64,000 bases of DNA, from positions 62,001 through 126,000 of the forward strand of contig NZ_SMYL01000006.1 in the NCBI RefSeq assembly GCF_004358105.1, given 5' to 3'. Of this stretch, positions 25,626 to 35,663 are shown piece by piece; within the stretch, counting starts at the first letter, position 1; each line of letters opens with the position of its first letter. Position numbers and translations under genes: made by a program. The notes below the pieces were generated by a model. It saw only the letters and a list, made by a program, of their open reading frames with translations, ran no database searches and was not told the origin of the DNA. The stretch is from Sapientia aquatica (GTDB taxonomy: Bacteria; Pseudomonadota; Gammaproteobacteria; Burkholderiales; Burkholderiaceae_D).

Positions 25626-25663
25626 GTTGAGATAGTTAAACGAATTAACCCACCTATCTCAAC
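25626..25663 (-). terminator. Hairpin just after the M23 peptidase stop codon
   Basis: GTTGAGATAG (25626-25635) pairs perfectly with CTATCTCAAC (25654-25663). On the minus strand the stem starts two bases after the stop codon. The inner part can extend as TTAA/TTAA around TTCGT. There is no U-tract, so a 3'-end protective or processing hairpin is as likely as a terminator. Confidence 0.4.
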
Positions 25664-25665
25664 AA

Positions 25666-27051
25666 TTAACGCGCAGCGATTGTCGTTGCCGAGCTACCTG
25701 GGCGTAACAACGTGAAGCGATGGCGCACATCATTGACCACGGAATTAAATCGTGGCATATCCGCAGCAGTCAACGTTTGAGGTTGCTCAACTTTGATCTT
25801 CATCGGATCTTGCGCTTTGTTACTTACCCGGAATTCATAATGTAAATGCGGACCGGTTGCCCAGCCGGTTTGGCCTACGTAACCAATGATGTCACCTTGC
25901 GTTACTTTTACGCCCTTGCGGATGCCAGGTGCAAAGCGGCTCATGTGACCATAGGCGGTCGTATAGCTGCCCCAATGTTTGAGTACGACTAAATTACCGT
26001 AACCGCCCGATGGGCCAGCAACATCGACAACGCCATCAGCGGAAGCGCGAATTGGTGTGCCGGTAGGAGCGGCAAAATCAACGCCGGTGTGTTGTTTCCA
26101 TTGACCAGAAATAGGATGCAAGCGCATGGCGAAACCGGAAGAAATACGGGTGAAAGCGATGGGTGACTTCAAAAATGCTTTCTTCATCGACTTACCATCA
26201 AAGCCGTAATAGCTGCCGCTGCCCGCGCCTTCGTCAAACCACACCGATTGATACGAGCGACCGGCATTGGTGAATTCACCGGCTAACACTTTGCCAGTGC
26301 TGACCATTTCGCCATTTTCCCAAAACGTTTCATAGACCAATTCAAAATGATCGCCACGACGCAAATCAGAGCGGAAATCAATGTTGGTGGAAAACATATC
26401 GACTAACTGACTCGCCACAGCGTCAGGAATTTGCGCTGCATCGGTTGCCGCAAACAAGGAGGAAGTAATCACGCCAGTATGCATTTCTAAGCGGCGTTCT
26501 AGCGCTGTTGTGCTGGTCGTTGCTTTGAATGAATCCGATCCATCAATGCGCGAAATTGTTAAACTTTTTACTTGCGAAGAGTTTTCACGACCATCTAAGA
26601 AATTCGTTTGCAACCATTGCAATTCGCCGTCTTCGTTTGTCTGGGCGCGCACTGTTTTACCGGCTTTTTGCTGAATGACTTGACGCGCGGTGCTATCGGC
26701 TTTGATGAAGGCGTTGGCAGCATCGTCATCAACGCCCAAGCGCTGCAACAAACTGGCTAAGGTATCGCCGCGCTGCACTTTTTCTTCGTGGATAAATTGC
26801 TGATCGCGCTCTTCCATCGCTTGCATTTGCGCTTCCAAGGTTGGAATGTGCAATTCTTCCGTAATTCGTTTGACCGGCAAATTCGCGGCATCGGGTGCCA
26901 GCGGCGCTACACCGGCGGCGCCGAAAGCGCACACAGTGAGGAAAATTGCGGAAAACGTGATGACACGAGTTTTACGATTGGAACGCGAGAACAGTTTGGC
27001 AACGGCAGCAGAAACTGAAGCTAAGTGCGTGGTTTTATTTAGAGTTGGCAT
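25666..27051 (-). CDS. M23-family murein DD-endopeptidase (MepM-like)
   Basis: A 461-residue exported LytM/M23 peptidase. An N-terminal membrane segment (ITFSAIFLTVCAFGAAGVAP) anchors or exports it. A LysM/OapA-like region follows (VQRGDTLASLLQRLGVDDDA, about residues 95-115), then the catalytic LytM domain with HTGVDFAAPTGTPIRASADG and HLHYEFRVSN supplying the zinc-binding His and Asp residues. Such enzymes cut peptide cross-links to allow wall growth. It is divergent from tyrS and upstream of anmK, a frequent grouping in betaproteobacteria that fits a shared role in wall turnover. Confidence 0.92.
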   Translation of the reverse strand: MPTLNKTTHLASVSAAVAKLFSRSNRKTRVITFSAIFLTVCAFGAAGVAPLAPDAANLPVKRITEELHIPTLEAQMQAMEERDQQFIHEEKVQRGDTLASLLQRLGVDDDAANAFIKADSTARQVIQQKAGKTVRAQTNEDGELQWLQTNFLDGRENSSQVKSLTISRIDGSDSFKATTSTTALERRLEMHTGVITSSLFAATDAAQIPDAVASQLVDMFSTNIDFRSDLRRGDHFELVYETFWENGEMVSTGKVLAGEFTNAGRSYQSVWFDEGAGSGSYYGFDGKSMKKAFLKSPIAFTRISSGFAMRLHPISGQWKQHTGVDFAAPTGTPIRASADGVVDVAGPSGGYGNLVVLKHWGSYTTAYGHMSRFAPGIRKGVKVTQGDIIGYVGQTGWATGPHLHYEFRVSNKAQDPMKIKVEQPQTLTAADMPRFNSVVNDVRHRFTLLRPGSSATTIAAR

Positions 27052-27351
27052 GCAATAAGTTAAAATAATGGTTTTTGCGAATCAGGCTTAGGCATTCATC
27101 GTTTGATCGAGCTCCTAAACCGGGATGCAATCTAAATCGCTTGCAATCGTTTTGAATCCAATTCGGGACGGCGTAATTTCTCAGCAGAAGTGACTTTTTG
27201 TGGCCGGCAATGGTTTCATTACTTGCTGTAAAACTTGCTCTAGCGCAACATTTCTGACCGATCGCGTATTATACCAAACAAAAAATTTTTACCTTGATTT
27301 TTTACAGTTTTTCGCCTTAAAAAACATTGCCAAATTAAACATAATTGCCTC

Positions 27352-28596
27352 ATGAACACGACAACTCAACCAGCACAAAAAACTCTCCCTCTATCAGACG
27401 CTGTCCAGCATGCTTTAGCCGTCACCAAACGTGGCGTTGATGAGTTGTTGATTGAATCAGAATTTGCCCAAAAATTAGCAAAAAGCGAACAAACTGGCGT
27501 GCCACTGCGCATTAAATTGGGCTTGGACCCGACCGCGCCGGATTTGCATTTGGGCCACACTGTTGTGCTCAACAAAATGCGTCAACTGCAAGATTTGGGA
27601 CATAAGGTCATTTTCCTGATCGGCGATTTCACCTCCATGATCGGTGATCCGTCTGGCCGCAACATCACTCGCCCACCGCTAACCCGCGAACAAATTGAAG
27701 AAAACGCGAAGAGCTATTTCGCCCAAGCGAGCTTGGTGTTGGATGCCGAAAAAACCGAAATCCGCTACAACTCCGAATGGTCCGATCCGCTCGGCGCTCG
27801 TGGCATGATTCAGCTCGCGTCCAAATACACCGTGGCACGCATGATGGAGCGCGACGATTTCACCAAACGCTTCAAAGCGGGTACGCCGATTTCGGTGCAT
27901 GAGTTTTTATATCCACTGATGCAAGGTTACGATTCCGTTGCGTTGAAATCCGATTTGGAATTGGGCGGCACGGATCAAAAATTCAATTTATTAGTCGGTC
28001 GCGAACTGCAAAAAGATTACGGTCAAGAGCCGCAATGCATCTTAACCATGCCATTGTTAGAAGGTTTGGACGGCGTAGAAAAAATGTCCAAATCCAAGGG
28101 CAATTATGTTGGCATTACCGAACCGGGCAACGTGATGTTTGCCAAGATCATGAGCATTTCGGATCACATGATGTGGCGTTATTACGAGTTACTGTCTTCC
28201 TGCACGCTGGAAGAATTGGCGGCCCACAAATTAGCGGTTGAGCAAGGCAAAAATCCGCGCGATTTAAAAGTCGCGTTCGCACAAGAAATGGTCACGCGCT
28301 TCCACAATCGCCAAGCAGCAGAAGACGCACTGACTGATTTTATGAATCGCTCCAAAGGCGGAATTCCTGACGATATTCCACAATGCCAATTAGCCGGTGC
28401 GCCACTTGGTATTGGCCAATTGCTCAAACAAGCGGGATTGTGCGCTTCGAGCTCGGAAGCGTTACGCATGGTCGATCAGGGCGGCGTGCGGATTGACGGT
28501 GAAGTCATCAGCGACAAAGGTTTGCAAATCGCAGCAGGTGAATTCGTTTTACAGGTCGGTAAACGTAAATTTGCCAAAGTCACTTTAAGTAACTAA
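27352..28596 (+). CDS. tyrS: Tyrosyl-tRNA synthetase (TyrS2/TyrZ type)
   Basis: A 414-residue class I synthetase. The HIGH-like motif appears as [16 protein letters not shown] and the KMSKS motif as [15 protein letters not shown]-terminal S4-like RNA-binding domain closes the protein ([20 protein letters not shown]). It charges tRNA-Tyr. The start codon lies in an A/T-rich 300-bp divergent region shared with the M23 peptidase gene. dtd, which clears D-Tyr-tRNA, follows after 7 bp, a sensible functional pairing. Confidence 0.96.
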   Translation: MNTTTQPAQKTLPLSDAVQHALAVTKRGVDELLIESEFAQKLAKSEQTGVPLRIKLGLDPTAPDLHLGHTVVLNKMRQLQDLGHKVIFLIGDFTSMIGDPSGRNITRPPLTREQIEENAKSYFAQASLVLDAEKTEIRYNSEWSDPLGARGMIQLASKYTVARMMERDDFTKRFKAGTPISVHEFLYPLMQGYDSVALKSDLELGGTDQKFNLLVGRELQKDYGQEPQCILTMPLLEGLDGVEKMSKSKGNYVGITEPGNVMFAKIMSISDHMMWRYYELLSSCTLEELAAHKLAVEQGKNPRDLKVAFAQEMVTRFHNRQAAEDALTDFMNRSKGGIPDDIPQCQLAGAPLGIGQLLKQAGLCASSSEALRMVDQGGVRIDGEVISDKGLQIAAGEFVLQVGKRKFAKVTLSN

Positions 28597-28603
28597 TCCC
28601 AGC

Positions 28604-29050
28604 ATGATTGCGCTAATCCAACGCGTGACTCACGCACAAGTCGTCGTGGCTGGCGAGGTCATCGGGCAAATTAAGCAAGGCTTGTTGGTACTACTGTGCG
28701 CCGAGCGCGGTGATGGCGCGCAACAAGCGCAAATGCTGTGCGAAAAATTGCTCAAATACCGCGTATTTTCGGACCAACAAGGCAAGATGAATTTAAGCGT
28801 GCGCGATATTGAGGGCGGAATTTTATTAGTGCCTCAGTTCACCTTAGCCGCCGATACAAATTCCGGCACGCGCCCGTCTTTCACACCCGCTGCACCACCC
28901 GCATTGGCGAAAGAATTATTCGACCATTTTGTGACACTCACCAAAGCGCAACACGCGCATGTGCAAACCGGTCAGTTCGGCGCCGACATGCAAGTCACGC
29001 TGTGCAACGATGGGCCGGTGACTTTTTGGCTTGAATCCAAGGCGGCATAA
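28604..29050 (+). CDS. dtd: D-aminoacyl-tRNA deacylase Dtd
   Basis: A 148-residue enzyme that hydrolyses D-aminoacyl-tRNAs such as D-Tyr-tRNA(Tyr). The start [20 protein letters not shown] and the C-terminal active-site motif [11 protein letters not shown] (the Gly-cisPro motif) are diagnostic. The other active-site stretch reads [18 protein letters not shown], with Pro where E. coli has Ser in SQFTLAAD. It is 7 bp after tyrS and probably co-transcribed. Confidence 0.95.
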   Translation: MIALIQRVTHAQVVVAGEVIGQIKQGLLVLLCAERGDGAQQAQMLCEKLLKYRVFSDQQGKMNLSVRDIEGGILLVPQFTLAADTNSGTRPSFTPAAPPALAKELFDHFVTLTKAQHAHVQTGQFGADMQVTLCNDGPVTFWLESKAA

Positions 29051-29073
29051 ATACCCAAAGGCGGCTGAGTTTT

Positions 29074-29676
29074 ATGGATTTATTCCAGTCTGAAATCATC
29101 AATTTATTGCCTTATGACGGCGAGGCAAATTATCACGGCTTAGTCATGACGCCCGAGCAGGCGCGGCATTATTTTGACGTGTTGCTGCGCGATATTGAGT
29201 GGAAAAATGACGAAGCAATTATCTTCAATAAGCACATCATCACCAAGCGCAAAGTCGCTTGGTATGGCGATCGTCAATTCGCTTACACCTATTCAAAAAC
29301 GACCAAACTTGCCTTACCTTGGACGCAAGAATTGCTCGAATTGAAGCTGCTCGCCGAACGTCTGAGCGGCGCCACCTATAATTCGTGCTTACTCAATCTC
29401 TACCACGATGGATCAGAAGGCATGGCGTGGCACAGTGACGATGAACAATCGCTCGGCCCCAACACCGTGATTGCCTCCATCAGTTTGGGCGCAACGCGTA
29501 AGTTCGCTTTTAAACACAAGCGCAGCAAAGAAACGCATTCACTGATCTTGGAGCATGGCAGTTTATTAGTCATGCAAGGCGCAACCCAAACTCATTGGTT
29601 ACATCGCCTTCCGCCAACAACCACGGTCTCGCAAGCGCGGGTCAATCTGACTTTTCGCACGATTATCGATCAATAG
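29074..29676 (+). CDS. alkB: AlkB-family 2-oxoglutarate/Fe(II) dioxygenase (alkylated-DNA repair)
   Basis: A 200-residue protein of the ALKBH2/3-like branch. The fold reads SCLLNLYHDGSEGMAWHSDD with the Fe-binding H-x-D, then SISLGATRKFAFKHK, a distal His in THWLHRLPP, and the 2-oxoglutarate-binding Arg residues in ARVNLTFR. It removes methyl groups from 1-methyladenine and 3-methylcytosine in DNA or RNA. There is no adjacent ada, so an Ada operon is not indicated. It lies between dtd and a phosphatase gene in a closely spaced plus-strand run. Confidence 0.9.
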   Translation: MDLFQSEIINLLPYDGEANYHGLVMTPEQARHYFDVLLRDIEWKNDEAIIFNKHIITKRKVAWYGDRQFAYTYSKTTKLALPWTQELLELKLLAERLSGATYNSCLLNLYHDGSEGMAWHSDDEQSLGPNTVIASISLGATRKFAFKHKRSKETHSLILEHGSLLVMQGATQTHWLHRLPPTTTVSQARVNLTFRTIIDQ

Positions 29677-29688
29677 AAAACTAGCTCA

Positions 29689-30348
29689 ATGGAACTCATT
29701 TTAATTCGCCACGGCGAAACCGCTTGGAACGCAGAACGGCGCTTGCAAGGACATCTCGACGTTGCGCTGAATACCACCGGATTGCAGCAAGCACAAGCTT
29801 TAGCAGCAGCATTAAAATCAGAGAAGCTCGATGTCATTGTCTGCAGCGATCTGCAACGTGCGCAACAAACAGCGGCCGCCATAGCTCAGCATCAGGGCAT
29901 AAATTGCGCCGTACAAGCAATTTGGCGCGAGCGTAATTTTGGTGGCTTTGAGGGACACCTGATTGCGGATTTAGAAGGATTATTTCCTAAGGAATATGCA
30001 GCATGGCGTGCGCTAGAAATTGACAACCAATTTCCCGCCAACGCGCAGGGAGAGTTTACTGGCGAGTCAATCCGCCAATTTCACACGCGCATCGAGAATG
30101 CCTTAATTGCGCTGGGCAAAAATCACCAAAACCAAAAAGTCGCTGTCGTTGCGCATGGCGGCGTCTTGGAATGTGCTTACCGAATCGCCCAACAATTGCC
30201 GCTAAACGCCACGCGCGAAGTGGCGATGCTGAATGCCAGCATTAATCGATTTGAACTGCATTTTGAAAATGGCGTAATGAATCTCAAGCTCATCGAATGG
30301 GGAACGGTCGCGCATTTAAACGCCGCTTTGGACGAACTGATGCCGTAA
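29689..30348 (+). CDS. Histidine phosphatase family protein (GpmB/CobC-like)
   Basis: A 219-residue member of the phosphoglycerate-mutase-like branch-1 histidine phosphatases. The catalytic RHG motif is ELILIRHGETAWNAERRLQG, a second conserved block is LNTTGLQQAQALA, the acid residue region is IWRERNFGGFEGH, and the second His is in VAVVAHGGVLE. Annotations as GpmB-type mutase are common, but many such proteins are phosphatases; the substrate cannot be told from sequence. It starts 12 bp after alkB and is convergent with the diguanylate cyclase gene. Confidence 0.85.
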   Translation: MELILIRHGETAWNAERRLQGHLDVALNTTGLQQAQALAAALKSEKLDVIVCSDLQRAQQTAAAIAQHQGINCAVQAIWRERNFGGFEGHLIADLEGLFPKEYAAWRALEIDNQFPANAQGEFTGESIRQFHTRIENALIALGKNHQNQKVAVVAHGGVLECAYRIAQQLPLNATREVAMLNASINRFELHFENGVMNLKLIEWGTVAHLNAALDELMP

Positions 30349-30372
30349 CTACAGCCCAGATCAGACGCCGCA

Positions 30373-31995
30373 TTATACGCCGTAAGTTTGATCTAATGGA
30401 TCGACGTAAGAACTCAACACCTGGCCGCCTTCACCGATGCCGTACACCTGATTTTTACCTTTGCGTTTGGCCATGTATAAGTTCTGATCGGCTTGTTCAA
30501 TCAACTCAATCAAAGTCTTACCGGGCTGCGGCACCATCACCGCAAAACCAACGCTAAAAGTAATGACTGATAAAAACTTGCTGCCCGAGTGCGCGAGCTT
30601 CATCTCGGCAATATCACGCCGCAGCCGATCTAACACGTCGTATGCACCTTCGGCATGTTGGCCAGGCAGCAAAATAATGAATTCCTCACCACCGTAACGC
30701 GCCACAAAATCGCTGCCATCACGCAAGCCCGCCGACAAGGTTTTGGCGACCAATTTTAAACATTGATCGCCTGCTTGATGCCCGTATAAATCATTGTAAA
30801 TTTTAAAGAAATCGACATCGACCATGGCTACCGTGAGCGGCTCTTGCTTGCGCTGGGCGCGCAGCCATTCGTGTGCGCTGACTTCGTCGAATTTGCGCCG
30901 ATTGGCTAAGCCGGTCAGGCTGTCGGTGGTGCTCAAACGGGCCAATTCCAAGTTGGATTTTTCTAGCGCGATTTGAGTATTTTGCAGTTCTTCAATCGCA
31001 TGCAATTGGCGCAATTTGGAGCGATAGACTAAATAGGCAGAAAAAATAATGACGCTAATCAATGCACCCGCCATCGACCACGCTTTGCGCGACTCTTCCT
31101 GCCATTCGATCAGTGCTTTTTTAATCGAGATTCCCACCACCAGATTCAATGGACGTCCGGCAATACGCTGGTAGTAATAACTACGCTGAACCTGATCAAT
31201 GACTGAGCGTGCTACATAAAACCCCAACTCTGAGCGCGAACGATCGAACTCATCCAAATTGGGCGAGCTAATTTTTTGGCCCATGATCGATAAATCTTGC
31301 TTGCCATTTACAAAGCGCACAACCACGTTTTGTTGGTCGTCGCGTAGCAAAATCACATCATCACCGTTGAGTCGAATTTTGCCACCGGCCAATCGATCTG
31401 CCACGCCATCTAATAAGACAGATGCGTAGACTATCCCGCCAAACTCGCCGTTAGACAAATTAAAACGGCGCGCGCAAATTAAGACCCATTTTTTGGTAAT
31501 CCGCCCGATCACAGGCTCTGAAATCACCATTCCGGCATTAGGATTTTTTTTGAGCTGTTGAAAATAATTTCGATCTGCAACGTTAATTTTTTCGACTTGA
31601 TCTCCCTCGACCGCAAAAACCAAATTGCCGTTGGCATCCGTTGAGCGCAACAGCGCCAGCGACGGGACACGCGATTGCAATTCCTGCAACGAGGCTAGCA
31701 CCTCGCCGGGCTTTTTGTTCTTGAGCACATACCAATCGCGCACATGATCGCTAGCAGCTAACAACGTTAAATCGATATTCTGGAAAGAGCCACCGATGCT
31801 CGACGCCAAGGTCGAACCAATATCCTGAGCATTCATGCGCGAGCGCTCGATATGCAAGGCGCGACCTTCTTCTAGCTGATTAATCTGGAAGGCAATCACT
31901 AAACCAATCAGCAATAGTGGTACCACGATGTGCAGCGCCAGACTGAGCATCGACGTTCGACTCGACAGGAAGGGAGACTTGGTAGTGAAACGCAT
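30373..31995 (-). CDS. Membrane diguanylate cyclase with periplasmic Cache-type sensor
   Basis: A 540-residue signalling protein. A transmembrane segment (LALHIVVPLLLIGLVIAF) near residue 20-40 and a second one (AWSMAGALISVIIFSAYLVY) near 305 enclose a periplasmic double-Cache-like domain. A short coiled coil leads into a GGDEF domain whose signature is ARYGGEEFIILLPG, so it should make cyclic di-GMP from GTP. The residue three before the conserved Asp (sequence DGSD upstream of the signature) is Asp, not Arg, so the canonical RxxD inhibitory site is absent. No EAL domain is fused. The ligand is unknown. Confidence 0.9.
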   Translation of the reverse strand: MRFTTKSPFLSSRTSMLSLALHIVVPLLLIGLVIAFQINQLEEGRALHIERSRMNAQDIGSTLASSIGGSFQNIDLTLLAASDHVRDWYVLKNKKPGEVLASLQELQSRVPSLALLRSTDANGNLVFAVEGDQVEKINVADRNYFQQLKKNPNAGMVISEPVIGRITKKWVLICARRFNLSNGEFGGIVYASVLLDGVADRLAGGKIRLNGDDVILLRDDQQNVVVRFVNGKQDLSIMGQKISSPNLDEFDRSRSELGFYVARSVIDQVQRSYYYQRIAGRPLNLVVGISIKKALIEWQEESRKAWSMAGALISVIIFSAYLVYRSKLRQLHAIEELQNTQIALEKSNLELARLSTTDSLTGLANRRKFDEVSAHEWLRAQRKQEPLTVAMVDVDFFKIYNDLYGHQAGDQCLKLVAKTLSAGLRDGSDFVARYGGEEFIILLPGQHAEGAYDVLDRLRRDIAEMKLAHSGSKFLSVITFSVGFAVMVPQPGKTLIELIEQADQNLYMAKRKGKNQVYGIGEGGQVLSSYVDPLDQTYGV

Positions 31996-32441
31996 TTAGT
32001 TTATTGGGCTGTATTTTTACTTTGTTTACTCAAAACACCAAAAAACTGACGCAATTTTGACCATTTGAGATGGCAGGTTTAACTCAAATTGGTTCTCAAT
32101 TGAAATAGTAAAGGAAACTGGGAAACCCGAAAAAAAGTGCAGGGAAATCTATCCACATAAGAATTACAATTACTTACAGCAATATTACCGCACGGAAACT
32201 ATTAAGAAAAATTAATTCGCATTAATTTACAAATTTCGCGAAAAATACAACTAAAAGCCATTAATTTAATGTTTTTTCTGCACATAAATTCACCAAATTA
32301 TTGTTTCATGAGAACGATCTTTTTTTCATTTTGGCGGCTAAAAACAGTCGAAAACCAACTTAAAGAATTCGGTTTAATTTGCTGATATTTTAGGCAGATT
32401 CGATTAGAATAGCGTCTCTTCAAACTTCCAAAGTTTCCCCA
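31996..32441. other. 446-bp A/T-rich divergent region between the diguanylate cyclase gene and dusB
   Basis: No credible gene. The region is clearly richer in A+T than its neighbours and contains several A- and T-tracts (for example near 32130 and 32320). The only feature I can place is the likely dusB-fis promoter at 32382-32410. Promoter elements for the leftward diguanylate cyclase gene must also lie here but were not resolved. Confidence 0.6.
32382..32410 (+). promoter_or_regulatory. Likely sigma-70 promoter of dusB-fis
   Basis: CTGATA (-35) and TAGAAT (-10) with a 17-bp spacer. Transcription would start near 32417, about 25 nt before the GTG start codon of dusB. In enterobacteria the dusB-fis promoter is strongly growth-phase and stringently controlled; no GC-rich discriminator is evident here. 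Confidence 0.5.
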
Positions 32442-33497
32442 GTGCAAATCGGCCCACACATTTTGCGGAATAACGTTTTTGTCGCGCCGATGGCTGGTGT
32501 GACCGATCGCCCTTTCCGGCAACTATGTAAACAACTCGGAGCCGGTTATGCCGTCTCCGAAATGTCGGCCTCTAATCCAAAACTGTGGAAAACCGAGAAG
32601 TCCAGCCGCCGCACCAATCACGAAGGTGAAATGGAACCCAAAGCGGTGCAGATCGCGGGAGCCGATCCCGAGATGTTGGCCGAATGCGCTAAACATAATG
32701 TGGCCAACGGTGCGCAAATTATCGACATCAATATGGGCTGCCCAGTTAAAAAAGTCTGCGACAGTTGGTGTGGTTCGGCCTTATTGCAAAATGAAAAATT
32801 AGTCGGGCGAATCTTGGACGCGGTTGTTGCGGCCGTTGATGTGCCGGTATCGCTAAAATTTCGCACTGGCTGGAATCGCGAGAATAAAAATGCATTAACC
32901 ATTGCGAAAATGGCAGAATCTGCCGGCATTGCAATGCTCACCCTACACGGTCGCACCCGCGCCGATGGGTACAAAGGCGATGCGGAATACCAAACCATCG
33001 CTGCCGTCAAAGCTGCCGTTCGTATTCCGGTAGTAGCCAACGGCGACATCACCACCCCCGAAAAAGCCGCTTATGTTTTACAAGCCACTGGAGCTGACGC
33101 CGTCATGATTGGGCGCGCAGCACAGGGTCGACCGTGGATCTTCCGCGAAGTGGCGCATTTCTTGGCAACGGGGGAACATCTTCCCACACCATTAGTATCC
33201 GAAGTACGAGCGTTAATGGAAGAACATTTATTAGCTCATTACCAGTTTTACGGTGAGTTTATGGGGGTTCGAACGGCACGCAAACACATCGGTTGGTACG
33301 TTCAAGATTTGATCGACGGTGAAGAATTTCGACAGCAAATGAACAAAATCGAATCATGTGAATTGCAGCTTCAAGCGGTACATGATTTTTTTGATTCCAG
33401 ACAGCATGAACGGTTACAATACCGCCCCGCGCTGCCAATTGATCCAGAATGGAATAGCCATTCATTGATTGATTTAACGGAAAAGCAAGCTGCCTGA
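32442..33497 (+). CDS. dusB: tRNA-dihydrouridine synthase DusB
   Basis: A 351-residue FMN-dependent enzyme that reduces uridine to dihydrouridine in the tRNA D-loop. Family motifs: VAPMAGVTDRPFRQLC near the start, INMGCPVKKVCDSWCGSALL (catalytic region), TLHGRTRADGYKGDAEY and VVANGDITTPEKA (FMN phosphate binding). It starts at GTG; no in-frame ATG gives this conserved N-terminus (QIGPHILRNNVFVAPM). fis follows after 185 bp, the widely conserved dusB-fis pairing. Confidence 0.95.
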   Translation: MQIGPHILRNNVFVAPMAGVTDRPFRQLCKQLGAGYAVSEMSASNPKLWKTEKSSRRTNHEGEMEPKAVQIAGADPEMLAECAKHNVANGAQIIDINMGCPVKKVCDSWCGSALLQNEKLVGRILDAVVAAVDVPVSLKFRTGWNRENKNALTIAKMAESAGIAMLTLHGRTRADGYKGDAEYQTIAAVKAAVRIPVVANGDITTPEKAAYVLQATGADAVMIGRAAQGRPWIFREVAHFLATGEHLPTPLVSEVRALMEEHLLAHYQFYGEFMGVRTARKHIGWYVQDLIDGEEFRQQMNKIESCELQLQAVHDFFDSRQHERLQYRPALPIDPEWNSHSLIDLTEKQAA

Positions 33498-33682
33498 AAC
33501 TCTGTTTCGATTTACATCGCTACACTACAACTCAGTACCCGGCCGGCGGCCATCAGCACGAATAACCAAAGTAAGGCAGCAACAATTGATATCACTTCGC
33601 GCTATCAATGCAGTAATCAACGCAGTAAGCAACAAAATTAGCCCACAAGGCTGTGATTAACATTTTTTACAACAAAAAAAAT

Positions 33683-33916
33683 ATGAGCAAAGACAACATC
33701 CAAGACGCCGTATCAAAAAATCTCGAAAAATACTTCCGCGATTTAGGCGAGCAACCTGCTTCCAATATTTACGACATGGTGGTTCTGGCAGTAGAAAAAC
33801 CGATGCTAGAAATGGTCATGACGCGAGCGGATAGCAATCAATCGCAAGCGGCCGATATGTTAGGCATCAACCGCAATACCTTACGTAAAAAATTACAGCA
33901 ACACGGCCTACTTTGA
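33683..33916 (+). CDS. fis: Fis-family DNA-binding protein
   Basis: A 77-residue protein. The C-terminal helix-turn-helix NQSQAADMLGINRNTLRKKL is the Fis/NtrC-type DNA-binding module, and the N-terminal helices (VSKNLEKYFRDLG) match the dimerisation region of Fis. Fis bends DNA and shapes nucleoid structure and stable-RNA transcription. An upstream in-frame start at 33653 exists, but the ATG at 33683 gives the usual length for betaproteobacterial Fis (about 77-80). It lies after dusB. Confidence 0.93.
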   Translation: MSKDNIQDAVSKNLEKYFRDLGEQPASNIYDMVVLAVEKPMLEMVMTRADSNQSQAADMLGINRNTLRKKLQQHGLL

Positions 33917-33925
33917 TTGGCCGCG

Positions 33926-33951
33926 CCGGTTCTGCAAGCGCGCAGAATCGG
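33926..33951 (+). terminator. Stem-loop between fis and purH
   Basis: CCGGTTCTGC (33926-33935) pairs with GCAGAATCGG (33942-33951) over 10 positions with one G-U pair and a 6-nt loop, 9 bp after the fis stop. No U-tract follows. It may be a weak terminator or an attenuator in the purH leader. Confidence 0.4.
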
Positions 33952-34046
33952 ATGCACCAATTGATCTGGCTGCTGTTATTGCTGTTATATAAGCGCTAGT
34001 TGCGCGGGCGCACCCCACAACTCTTTCTTCTTTTGACTGAACTATC

Positions 34047-35633
34047 ATGATTAAACAAGCCTTAATTTCCGTTTCTGACAAAACTGGCGTGGTGGAATTT
34101 GCCCGTGCATTAAGCGCAATGGGTGTCCAAATCTTATCCACTGGCGGGACCGCCAAATTATTAGCAGAACAAGGCTTGCCCGTCGTTGAAGTCGGTAATT
34201 ACACCGGCTTTCCAGAAATGCTCGATGGCCGCGTTAAAACATTGCATCCAAAAGTGCACGGCGGCATCTTAGCGCGCCGCGATTTCCCAGAGCACATGGC
34301 GGCATTAGCAGAACACCAGATTCCCACAATCGACATGGTGGTCGTCAATCTCTATCCCTTCCAAGCGACGGTCGCGAAAGCGCAATGCTCATTGGAAGAC
34401 GCGATTGAAAACATCGATATCGGCGGCCCAACGATGTTGCGCTCATCGGCTAAGAATCATAAAGACGTAGTCGTGATTTGTGACCCAGTGGATTACCAAG
34501 TTGTACTCGACGAACTCAAGGCCAATCAAGGCGAAGTCAGTTACGACACCAAATTCACATTGGCGAAAAAAGTCTTCGCGCACACCGCGCAATACGACGG
34601 TGCGATCACCAACTATTTAACTAGTTTAGGCGAAGACAAAGCGCACGAAACACGCAGCAGCTATCCACAAACATTGAACCTGCATTTCGAAAAAGTCCAA
34701 GAAATGCGTTACGGTGAAAACCCACATCAATCCGCCGCGTTTTATCGCGATCTGAATGTGGAAACTGGCGCACTAGCTAACTACGTACAATTGCAAGGCA
34801 AAGAACTGTCGTACAACAACATCGCTGATGCCGACGCGGCATGGGAATGCGTCAAATCGTTCGATAGCAAAGATGGTCCAGCCGCTTGCGTAATCGTTAA
34901 ACACGCTAATCCGTGTGGCGTAGCCGTGGCAGAAACTCCCCTAGCGGCCTACAGCAAAGCTTGGCAAACCGATCCGACTTCAGCCTTTGGCGGCATCATT
35001 GCGTTTAACCGTGAACTCGACGGCGCCGCGGCTGAAATGGTGGCTAAGCAGTTTGTCGAGGTCTTGATTGCCCCTTCCTTCACACCGGAAGCGCGCGCGA
35101 TTTTCGCCGCTAAACAAAACGTGCGCGTGTTGCAAATCGCTTTGGGCTGCACCGGTTTAGCGGTCAACAAAAACGACTTTAAGCGTGTCGGTGGCGGCTT
35201 ATTAGTTCAGTCTCCCGATGCGCGTAATGTCAGTGCCGAAGAAATGACTATCGTTAGCAAACGTCAGCCAACGCCAGCAGAATTGCAAGACATGTTGTTC
35301 GCATGGCGCGTGGCAAAATACGTGAAATCAAATGCCATCGTTTTCTGCGCTAACGGCATGACCTTGGGCGTCGGCGCGGGTCAAATGAGTCGGGTTGATT
35401 CCGCACGTATTGCGTCGATCAAAGCAAAGAATGCTGGCTTAACCTTGGCTGGTTCAGTCGTTGCATCCGACGCATTCTTCCCGTTCCGCGATGGTTTAGA
35501 TGTAGTGGTCGATGCAGGCGCAACTTGCGTTATTCAGCCGGGTGGATCGATGCGCGATCAAGAAGTGATCGACGCTGCTAACGAACGCAATGTCGTTATG
35601 ATGCTCACCGGTGTGCGTCATTTCCGCCATTAA
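34047..35633 (+). CDS. purH: Bifunctional AICAR formyltransferase / IMP cyclohydrolase PurH
   Basis: A 528-residue enzyme catalysing the last two steps of IMP synthesis. The N-terminal MGS-like cyclohydrolase domain ([40 protein letters not shown]) is followed by the formyltransferase domain with [15 protein letters not shown], which contains the catalytic Lys-His, and ends in GVRHFRH. Length is normal. It stands between fis and ruvC, as in many Burkholderiales. Confidence 0.97.
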   Translation: MIKQALISVSDKTGVVEFARALSAMGVQILSTGGTAKLLAEQGLPVVEVGNYTGFPEMLDGRVKTLHPKVHGGILARRDFPEHMAALAEHQIPTIDMVVVNLYPFQATVAKAQCSLEDAIENIDIGGPTMLRSSAKNHKDVVVICDPVDYQVVLDELKANQGEVSYDTKFTLAKKVFAHTAQYDGAITNYLTSLGEDKAHETRSSYPQTLNLHFEKVQEMRYGENPHQSAAFYRDLNVETGALANYVQLQGKELSYNNIADADAAWECVKSFDSKDGPAACVIVKHANPCGVAVAETPLAAYSKAWQTDPTSAFGGIIAFNRELDGAAAEMVAKQFVEVLIAPSFTPEARAIFAAKQNVRVLQIALGCTGLAVNKNDFKRVGGGLLVQSPDARNVSAEEMTIVSKRQPTPAELQDMLFAWRVAKYVKSNAIVFCANGMTLGVGAGQMSRVDSARIASIKAKNAGLTLAGSVVASDAFFPFRDGLDVVVDAGATCVIQPGGSMRDQEVIDAANERNVVMMLTGVRHFRH

Positions 35634-35663
35634 TCCTCTTCCTCCAAGTCCGGGTCGATCTCA

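Noticed and set aside
33262-33275. GGTTCGAAC-like strings suggesting tRNA T-loops
   Set aside because: They lie within dusB (and similarly in the FecR gene near 47628) coding sequence with no cloverleaf around them; no tRNA was found.
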